From contig NW_014012383.1 of assembly GCF_000611645.1 (NCBI RefSeq), forward strand, positions 1 through 13,474: 13,474 nt of DNA, given 5' to 3'. A model generated the notes under the pieces. That model saw nothing but the letters and a program-made list of their open reading frames with translations, made no database searches and was not told the origin of the DNA. This DNA comes from Monoraphidium neglectum (taxonomy: Eukaryota > Chlorophyta > Chlorophyceae > Sphaeropleales > Selenastraceae). Shown here in pieces: positions 1 to 7,076 of this stretch. A program made the translations under genes and the position numbers. Each line of letters opens with the position of its first letter. Within the stretch, counting starts at the first letter, position 1.

Positions 1-3
1 GCT

Positions 4-8
4 TTACA
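4..8 (-). promoter_or_regulatory. Possible polyadenylation signal (TGTAA) for the pseudophosphatase gene
   Basis: The plus strand reads TTACA, which is TGTAA on the minus strand, the usual polyadenylation signal of green algae. It lies 350 nt past the TGA stop at 358. Cleavage would fall just outside the window. The stretch 1-357 between stop and signal holds no supported gene and is best read as 3' untranslated sequence. A five-base motif occurs by chance often, so this is suggestive only. Confidence 0.35.
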
Positions 9-357
9 GCGGGTGACCGTGGGACGCCCTCGCGCGCCCTGGGCGGGTGTTTGGTCAGGGAGCGGCAGGGGGTTAGCTCACTGGGTGGGCGATGCAGCGC
101 TGTGGTGATGGCCTGTCAGCAACAGGCTGCAGCTACCTCACAGCCGCCGCTCCTAGCCGCGCTCACCCACCACCCCTCAGCCCCATCGCCCTGGATAGCA
201 CCACTCTCCATGGCTGCACTCCAGCCCACATGAGAATGCGTCTCCCAAGTTGCCCGCCCTTCGTTCCCCTTGCTTTGTGAGCCTCTCCCTCACCGATCTG
301 TCCTCACAGCCTTCAAGCCTCTGCTCCCTCCACCCCCCATTCATCCCACCCCCCCCC

Positions 358-3147
358 TCACCCCGGCCAGTCCAGGCAGACCAGCAGCAACCCCAGGTCT
401 CCCCCCAGCACGTCCCCCTTGGACAGGCCGCCAGAGGAGCACCACGCCGGCAGCACCGGCGTCGCCCCCGCAGCGCCCCCGGCAGGCGCCAGGGAGGGCA
501 GGTCAATCGCCAGGGGCAGCGCCTGAAGGAGGGCAGGTGGCGGGTGGGTGGGACGCGGTTGGGAGAGTGGAAAGGGTAAGAGCAGCGCGACATTCACAGG
601 CCGGCCGGCGCCTCTGCGTCACGGCTGTTGCGTGTGAAGCTTAGGGCAAGCCACCACTGCCTGCTGCCGTGTAATCAACAACCATGACAAAGCGCACCTT
701 GAGCACTGCGGCATCGAGCTGCCGTCTGTAGGCGCGGTTGTGGGCTGCCACTGCTTTCTCCACAGCGCGGTGCACCACAGCAGACGCGACGTTGCCCTCC
801 CGCAGGCGCGCGTCGCTGGGCACCGCGCCTGGCGCGTGCGCCGCCCCGTCAGGGCCAGCCTGGCGAGCGGCGTGCGAGGCGGCCGTGGGTGGCAGAGCAT
901 GTGCATGTGCCGAGGGGAGCCCTCTCAAGCGTGACATGTGGAAGTCTCAAAGGCAGACCGTTTGCATGGCAGCCTCTCAACCACCGCACGAGGCACCTGC
1001 GGGGCGCAGCTGCGTGGGCGACCCCCTAATGGCCCCCCACCTCCTGGACGAAGGCCTCCCTGAGGGCCGCGAGCTGCGTCGCGCCAAAGGTGTGTGCCGC
1101 CAGCGCGGCCTCCTGGGGTGAGACCAGCTGCCCCAGGGCGCGGCTGGGCAGCACCAGCATCTCGTCAGAGGGCGACAGGCGCTCGACAGTGACCTTGAGG
1201 TGTGGATGGTGTGTGTGTGTGTGTGTGTGTGTTTATATGTGTGTGTTTTTGGGTCCCGCTTGTGTTTGAGTGTGTGCGTCAGCGTGTGTGTGTTTGTGTG
1301 TGTGGGGGGGGGGGGGGTAGTGGAGGGGGCTGCGTGGGTGCGCCTGCGTACGCACGCATATACGACCACCCGCATGTGAGCGTGCATGCGTGCGCAAGTG
1401 CATGCACATGTGTTTGAGACTATGCGTGTCTTACCACGCTTGAGTGCTGTGCACAGGTTTGTCGGGCACTGTGCGTGACCCTGCAGCGGCACGCCACCAC
1501 CTGTCAGCACGCCATAGCTCGGAGCTGCCTGGTCCCCATGCCCCTCTTTACACCCGCCCTCACCTCGCAGTCTGAGGAAAGGAAGGGCACCTGGGGCAGC
1601 GCATCCGGCACCGCACCGGGCCCCCGTGCCGCCCGCCGCTCCTTAATCCAGACCGCCAGAAGCCGCGCACTCTTTCCGTACCCGCAGCCGACGACCTGCG
1701 TCGGCACCGCGCGGCCCGCCGACCCCGGCTGCAGCTCATCCGGCAGCGCGTACGCCTGCCAGGCCGCGGCCTCGTCCTGCCCCTGCTCACGCCGCGCCCG
1801 CTGCTGCTGCGGCTGCTGGTCCGGGCCGCGCGGCGCTGCGCCACGTGCGGCCGCCTGCTGCCGCCGCACCATCTCCGAGTAGGTGGCACTGAGGAGGAAA
1901 AGGGTGGGGGCGGCAGGAGAGGAGGAGCAGACAATGACAGGGGGCAAGGTGGGGGTTTTGCAAAGAAGGCCGTCCCAAGAGCAACGTGTGCCCGGCGGGG
2001 TAACTCGATGAAGGAGAGCGGCGTGCGAAGCCAAGGGCGTAGGGATTCCCTGGATGCCGCCCCCCGCTGCCATCCCGCACCTCTGCGGGTCGGTTGTTGC
2101 CAGGGGCACCACCTCGACGCGCACGCTGCTGAAGGCCCCCCTGGAGCGCGCCAAAAAGGACCCGGGGCTGCCCAGGCGCGACGAGTAGCAGAGGCCGCTG
2201 CGCGTGTCCAGGTACACCGCGACACCGGTGGCGCCCACGGAGGCCTTGACCTGGCGGATCACAGCGGGGGCAGGGTCGTTGCGACAGCGGCTTGCCATCC
2301 ACGCTCACCAGACCCTGGGGGGTAGAAAGCTCTGCTGAGTCGCAAGTCACCATGGCAACCTGCCAATCAGCCGCCCCCAGGCCCCATCAGCAGCACGGCC
2401 GGCCGGCGCGCAGCGTCGTGCCCCTGTGCCCACCACGTCCGGCTCCCGTCCCGCCAGGAAGCTGCTGTCCAGCTCCCCCCACATCGCCCACAGCGCCGCC
2501 TCCGGGTCCAGCCCGCCCCGCAGCGCCGCCTGCAGCTTGCGGTGCGCGTTGTCGCGGCAGTGGCGCGCCGCCGCCGCCCCGTTGACGCCCTCGAAGGCCG
2601 CGACGAAGAGATACCCTGGGCCGGAGGCGATCAGGGTCTGCCACTCATAGGGATAGGACGCCGGGCACGCGGCCGTGAATGGCAGCAACTGCGCAGCGCG
2701 GTGCAGGCGGGAGACGAGCGGTTCAGGTGCGGCGGACGACAGCAAGGTTGATGCAAGGGGGGTTTCTGGTTGGCAACGGAGGAGTGTGGGGGACGTGGAG
2801 GCGTTTCAACATACGAATGCTGCTCCTTCAGGTGGAGCTTCACAGCGCGTGTGTCACCCTCGCTGCCGCCCCCCCCCCCCCCACTCCACCCTTCAGACCT
2901 TGCAGCCGTCGATAAAGGATTGCTGGCGGAAGATCTGGCGGTCGGTGGTGCTCACATCCCGCGGCACATCCTGGGATAGGGGTGCAGAGCAGGCCGCGTC
3001 CCAGGCGTGAGCCCAGCACATGCAGCATGTGATCAGGCGAGGCAGCCGATCACTAGAGGGGACATCGAGCGTGACAACGCAGCGACCAGCGGGACTGCTA
3101 CTAGCGCTCACCACTGTGACCGATGGCAAACTCTGGCAGCAGCCCAT
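358..3147 (-). CDS. PP2C-family pseudophosphatase, N-myristoylation signal, 8 exons
   Basis: Exons on the minus strand: 3147-3112, 2970-2899, 2688-2434, 2250-2081, 1888-1564, 1193-1041, 859-698 and 522-358 (TGA stop). All splice phases agree and give about 445 residues, a normal single-domain PP2C length. Segments line up in order with the PP2C fold, nearest to the plant clade-D or pyruvate dehydrogenase phosphatase type: FEGVNG (68-73) at the FDGHGG site, GATGVAV (127-133) at GSTA, RLGSPGS (146-152) at the GDSRA site, ATTDP (172-176), GYGK (247-250) at FGD, DEMLVLPSRALG (296-307) at the D-x-FLVLATDGLW site, and GGDLGLLLVCLD (431-442) at the DDITVIVVFLD site. The metal-binding Asp of each key motif is changed (E69, S149, K250, R304, G432), so I infer no phosphatase activity. 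The N-terminus MGCCQS predicts membrane anchoring. Exons 3-8 are the best supported. Exons 1-2 rest on the start codon and phase alone, and the exon 2 donor (GTCTGA) is weak. Confidence 0.72.
1209..1317. repeat. TG/CA microsatellite with G14 run, inside intron 5
   Basis: There is a perfect (GT)12 tract at 1209-1232, then interrupted TG repeats, then 14 consecutive G at 1304-1317. The whole block sits inside the 370-nt intron 5 of the pseudophosphatase gene (1194-1563). On the transcribed strand it is a CA repeat ending about 15 nt from the AAG acceptor at 1194, where a pyrimidine tract would normally be. Confidence 0.9.
2869..2882. repeat. C14 homopolymer in intron 2 of the pseudophosphatase gene
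   Basis: There are fourteen consecutive C on the plus strand, so a G run in the transcript. It begins 17 nt past the proposed exon 2 donor at 2898. It is a simple-sequence tract and a likely length-variable or assembly-sensitive site. Confidence 0.8.
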
Positions 3148-3647
3148 CCTGCGTGCAGGCGGCGTTCGCTAGCGTGCGGCACTACTGAACTACTGCAGCT
3201 CAAGCCTGAGGAGTGTGACAACAATGCGCCTGGAAGCCGGCCTGCAGCCCTGTGACCGACGGCAAGGGATCCTACAAGCAGATCTACACCGTTATGTGGG
3301 GTCTGCACGCGATCAGAAGCAGCGGAGGTGCGGTCTCAGGGCTCCATGTTGGTGTGCAGCGTCGAAGAAGAGGCCGCGAGGGGTTTCACGGCTGCCTTGT
3401 GATCGTGTACCAACCGCGTTATGAGTTCTGGTCTCATACGCAGTGTGTGGCGCACGTTTGGTTTGAACTTCCGTACCTGGTAGTGTCAGTGCGTCAGAGT
3501 GTGTAGTGGTGCCAAATCTTCTCACTCAACCATGTGACACAACTGATACTCCTTATTCCAGCTGATTACCATACAAGAGTAGCATCGGATCGGGTGATTC
3601 TGAGCTTTTGATCACGGCAATCCGTTCTTCCCCACTTGCCTTGTCGT
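3148..3647. promoter_or_regulatory. Divergent promoter region between the pseudophosphatase and nuclease-like genes
   Basis: These 500 bp separate two start codons that point away from each other, so both promoters and 5' untranslated regions must lie here or in unrecognised upstream exons. The base composition is visibly less GC-rich than the flanking exons. I see no convincing TATA box. The open frames that cross it (for example 3252-3506 plus) show no domain and no GC-rich codon bias, so I do not call a gene. The role is inferred from position only. Confidence 0.5.
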
Positions 3648-4396
3648 ATGAAGCTTTGCAGGCATTCAACAGCATCACCTCAGCCCGACATCAGGCGGGC
3701 GCTGGGCTCACGCTCGCCTTTGGCATCGCCGCTGGGCGTGGGGCGCATGGACGTCCACATGCGCCCCTGCCCCGGGCGCGTTGGTCCCCCTTCTGCCGTG
3801 GCCTCGTGGCTCGGGACCCTTCAGGAGCGCTTCTCGCCGCGGCAGCCTGACTCGCTGGCACCAACCGCGCCTGCCGAGCCGCAGCGCAAAGCCCGCATCC
3901 TTGCACCGCCAAGGCCCTCGACGCTGCCGCCCGAGGAGCCCAGCGTTACCACCGACGCGGCCGCGTCAATCGCCGCGGCAGAGCCTGAGCTCATCCACCA
4001 GCGCCTGGGTGTGCGGCAGGAGCGGTACGCCCCGCCGCGGGTGCTGCATCCAATGGCGAGCCAGCTGGTGGGCCTGCTCTTCACGCTGCTGGGGCCGCCC
4101 GTGTTCACGCCCACCGTGCCGGGTGTGCGGCATCCAGGCACCGAGGGTGAGTGCACAAGGGTATGCATCATGGTGGGTCACCATTGCCGGTGGCCACGAA
4201 CTTGTGGTCGATTCACAGCTCCGTTGGTTGTTGTACAAAGACGTGCCCTGTGGAGTGACTCACATCTAATATCATCTTCTACTTCCTGGCAACTGCAACC
4301 CGCCAACGTACTCTCGTACACAGGCAAGTACGAGCTGCTGCGCCTGCTGTGGCAGCGCGCAGAGCGGCAGTTCAGGGAGGGCAACATTGGCAGCGC

Positions 4397-4429
<33 letters not shown>

Positions 4430-5447
4430 AGAAGAGCAGTGGCTCGGTGCTGAGGGGCGGATTCTGGACGGCCTGCCGGCAGTCGAGGAGGACGCGCCCG
4501 CCGACGCAGAGGAGGCGGACTGGCTGCGGCGCGAGGCGGCGGCGGCGGCCGCAATGACCGCCCACCTGCGGGAGAGCCTGCGAAAGGTGCTGGATGACCC
4601 CTTGGTGCCTCAAAAGGCGCGTGACGTCGCCGTCGCTCGCCTGCGCGACCGCGAGGCCACCGTGGCGCGCGGCCTGCGCGCCTGGTTTGACGAGTGTGCC
4701 GCACGGCCCGAGTTTGGCGCGGTCGTGCTGCCGCTGCTGCGGCTGGTGGTAGGAGCGCTGGAGGGGGCCGGGCTGGAGGCGGCAGCCGACGTGCGTGGCA
4801 GTGGCGGCAGTGCGGCCAATGGTGAGGCGATGGAGGCACGCACCCTCGCGCTGGTGGAGGCGCAGCTGCCGGCCGGATGGAGCCTGCTTTCAAAGGGCCA
4901 CGTCGTGGCGCTGGACGGGCGGCACCCCGGGCATGCGGCCCGGTGCAAGTGGGAGGTGGACGTGGTGGCACTGGACGACAGCGGCACTGCAGTGGCGCTG
5001 TTCGAGGTGCGTGCGCGGGGTCCCAGCAGGAGCGGCAGAGGGGAAGTCTGTTGGGATCAAGCATCTTTGGGGGTCAAAGCCGAACGTGCAATTTGGTTGT
5101 GTGGGTGGATTTTCCAGTGCGTAGACCAGACTGGGTCAGCTGAGTGCTCCTTGTCTGCCGTTGTGGTCAATCAGCACACAAGGGGTCATTGTGCGCGAGC
5201 CCCTACCGGCAGAGATTTCACGTGTGTAGCTTTCGCCTCAAGGGTGCCGGCCTGAGGGCTGCTGGAGATTGATCTCACACCCTCTGCCATTCGGGCCAAC
5301 CGCCTTCACCGCGCCCGAAGGCCAAGCTAGCCAACGCCAACCCCCTGATGACGCTGCTGACTGATGTGGAGCGCTGCATCGCCCTGGTGGACCAGCTGGC
5401 CGCATGCAAGACAGTCACGCTGCGCATACAGGACGACAGCAGCAGCA

Positions 5448-5487
<40 letters not shown>

Positions 5488-6205
5488 CGGCGGTGACGGC
5501 GGCGATGGCGGCGAAGACACGAGCGACGAGGCCGAGGGAAGCGGCGAGGGGAACGGGGAAGGCGAGGCAAAGGCCGAAGGCGCCGGCACGGCTGCGCCCG
5601 AGCCAGGCCTGTACAGCGGCGTCAAGGACGCGCGCCGGCTGCGCAAGCAGCGGCGCCAGGCGGACGTGAAGCTGCGCAAGGCGTGGCGCGACGTGGTGGT
5701 ACCGGTGGACCCGGGGCTGATGCCGATCTACGTCATAGGGCGGCCCCTGAAGCCCAAGGACCTGGCGCGGGGGCTGTCGTCTTGCGCCAGCGCGGAGGCG
5801 CTGAAGCTCGCGGCCCGCGACCCCAGGGCGCTCGTCGCCGGCCTGCTTGCCGCAGAGGCGGCCGAGCGCGACGCCGCCGCAGCCGCGACGGCTGTTGAGG
5901 GCGGGGAGGGCTGGGCGCCTGCGGTGCCGGCGTCTCCGCGATCGGAGGCGTCGTCAGCGGCAGGCAGCTTCGGCAGCTTGCTGAGCGTTGGCAGCGGCGC
6001 AAGCAGCGGCAGCGGCAGTGCGCTGGGCGCGTTCCCTGACGACGCCCCGCGGCTGCCACTGATGCTGCCCGAGGACTGGAGGGCGGCCATCAGCGACGTG
6101 GTGCTGTCGCGGCTCGACCTGTTGGTGAACCGGGTCACCCTGCTGGCCATTGACGACGGTCGGCGGGCGGCGGCGGCGCAAGCGGGCGGCGGCGGCGCCC
6201 GGTAG
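3648..6205 (+). CDS. Uncharacterised protein with PD-(D/E)XK nuclease-like core, 3 exons
   Basis: Exons are 3648-4146, 4324-5006 and 5321-6205 (TAG stop), phases matching, about 688 residues. The start is the ATG of MKLCRHS; the frame is open further upstream but without an ATG. The first 35 or so residues are basic, rich in Ser/Ala/Arg and almost free of acid, as in an organelle transit peptide. A helical hydrophobic block follows near 138-152 (ASQLVGLLFTLLG), then KYELLRLLW early in exon 2, a poly-Gln run (192-201), and an Ala/Arg/Glu-rich helical part. Residues 376-396 read WEVD, a short Asp-rich turn, a hydrophobic strand, then FEAK: the spacing and residues of a PD-(D/E)XK nuclease core (D379, E394, K396). 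The C-terminal exon has a helix rich in Leu and Val (TLLTDVERCIALVDQL), a poly-Gly linker (438-449), a basic stretch, and IYVIGRPLKPKDLARGL. Nuclease activity is inference; the fold could be structural only. I do not recognise a named family. Confidence 0.72.
4398..4427 (+). repeat. (CAG)10 tract coding poly-Gln
   Basis: Ten perfect CAG codons lie in exon 2 of the nuclease-like gene and encode ten Gln (residues 192-201), between the KYELLRLLW helix and an acidic segment. The perfect triplets suggest length polymorphism between strains. Confidence 0.95.
5450..5485 (+). repeat. (GGC)12 tract coding poly-Gly
   Basis: Twelve perfect GGC codons in exon 3 of the nuclease-like gene encode Gly 438-449. 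A Gly-Asp-Gly repeat and an acidic Glu/Gly/Ala stretch follow, which together look like a flexible linker between the nuclease-like core and the C-terminal region. Confidence 0.95.
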
Positions 6206-6472
6206 GACCTCGCAGGAGGCCGGGGAGGGGCTCGTGTGCGGTTGGGGCACTTGCGGATAGCTGTAGCTGAACACAGATGATGATTCATGTGTCATTTGAT
6301 TCTGCCGCCAACATGCACATATGGAGAAGGTGTGCTTTTTTGAGTGCAAACCCAGTCACCTGCGTGTTGGTGGGCCAAGTGCCCTACTGTATCTATGGGC
6401 CATACCCTATGTTGACCATCGGTACCATCCAGCATGGTCAAACAAGCCGTTGCCAACATCATGGCTATTGGT

Positions 6473-6477
6473 TGTAA
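6473..6477 (+). promoter_or_regulatory. Possible polyadenylation signal (TGTAA) for the nuclease-like gene
   Basis: TGTAA lies 268 nt past the TAG stop, a plausible 3' untranslated length for a green alga. It is a short motif with only positional support. Confidence 0.35.
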
Positions 6478-6505
6478 CATCACAACAGCCCGGGGAGCGA
6501 AGATG

Positions 6506-6571
6506 GCGCGCGGGCGGTGCCACATTGACTCATGCGGCAGTGTCGCGTTGGTGTCGCATGTGGTCAAAGGC
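6506..6571 (+). repeat. Imperfect direct repeat, copy A (66 bp)
   Basis: It begins with GCGCGCGGGCGGTG and ends GGTCAAAGGC. It aligns without gaps to copy B at 6691-6756, with 9 mismatches by hand count (about 86% identity), start-to-start spacing 185 bp. The flanks do not match, so this is not a simple tandem duplication of a longer unit. Confidence 0.85.
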
Positions 6572-6690
6572 TTGGCTAGGGGGCGCGCCCCGCTGCGCAT
6601 GGATCCCTTTAGAGTCCATCTTGCCGAACACATAATTTTGGGGCGACCTTGGCCGATCTGCGCGTGCGAGGCGGCCCAGGAACCACGGCA

Positions 6691-6756
6691 GCGCGCGGGC
6701 GGTGTCGGGTTGACTCATGTGGCAGTGTCGCTTTGGTGTCGCATACGGTCAATGGC
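6691..6756 (+). repeat. Imperfect direct repeat, copy B (66 bp)
   Basis: Second copy of the 66-bp unit. The best-kept parts are the 14-bp start and the core GGCAGTGTCGC..TTGGTGTCGCAT. Both copies share TTGACTCATG. It could be the remnant of a dispersed repeat or transposon end, or a duplicated regulatory block upstream of the pseudouridine synthase gene. Confidence 0.85.
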
Positions 6757-7076
6757 TGCGGCAAACAGCGAGCGTAAACCCCACAGGTGCGCCATCAGTA
6801 TTAGCCGCAGCGCAGCGCGCCCCTTGCACTTGACGGTTTCCAAGAAAAATGCACGCAGCGTGGAGGGGCCACGCAGACCCTGGGGCATGCGAGGCAACTG
6901 TATCACTGTACAGGCTCACAGTACCGTACCAACTCATCACATGGCGCGCCGTGCGTGCACCGGTATCATATGTAGCAAAGTGTCGAACAAGCGTGCCTTA
7001 TGACAGATACATAGCTCATTTGAACGCCACTGACTTCGCGATCTCGCTCTAGGCCTTGCACGTCAGCTGATAAATA

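Larger units (their letters stand above)
6206..7076. other. Intergenic region between the nuclease-like and pseudouridine synthase genes
   Basis: This is 871 bp of lower-GC sequence. It should hold the 3' untranslated region of the upstream gene (possible TGTAA signal at 6473-6477), a 66-bp imperfect direct repeat, a GGGGCGCGCCCC palindrome near 6582-6593, and the promoter of the downstream gene. A 189-codon open frame (6434-7003 plus) crosses the repeats but shows no domain or codon bias, so it is not called. Confidence 0.6.

Noticed and set aside
1..38. A ninth exon of the pseudophosphatase gene after a CCCAG acceptor
   Set aside because: The GGGTGA at the end of exon 8 can be read as Gly-stop or as a donor. 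The PP2C domain is complete at that point and a TGTAA lies nearby, so ending at 358 is simpler.
641..697. End of the pseudophosphatase gene at the TAA at 641
   Set aside because: The frame is open to 641, but a strong donor (AAG then GTGCGC) at 697 and an ideal acceptor at 523 join in phase to a strand that aligns far better with the PP2C C-terminus. It is kept only as a possible isoform.
1209..1317. CRISPR-like or coding repeat
   Set aside because: Simple dinucleotide repeat inside an intron; no spacers and no conserved direct-repeat unit.
2251..2302. Extra small exon (Gly-Leu, or a longer one with SVDGKPLS) between exons 3 and 4
   Set aside because: The longer reading runs out of frame with the GATGVAV strand. 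The direct junction 2434/2250 keeps phase and normal PP2C spacing.
3636..3647. Start of the nuclease-like gene at 3636
   Set aside because: The codon there is TTG, not ATG. The first ATG in frame is at 3648 and gives a transit-like N-terminus.
4372..5064. 230-codon antisense frame opposite exon 2 of the nuclease-like gene
   Set aside because: Pro/Arg/Ala-rich shadow caused by the GC-rich codons of the sense strand.
6434..7003. 189-codon open frame on the plus strand
   Set aside because: It crosses both 66-bp repeats, shows no domain, and lacks the GC-rich codon bias of the real exons nearby.
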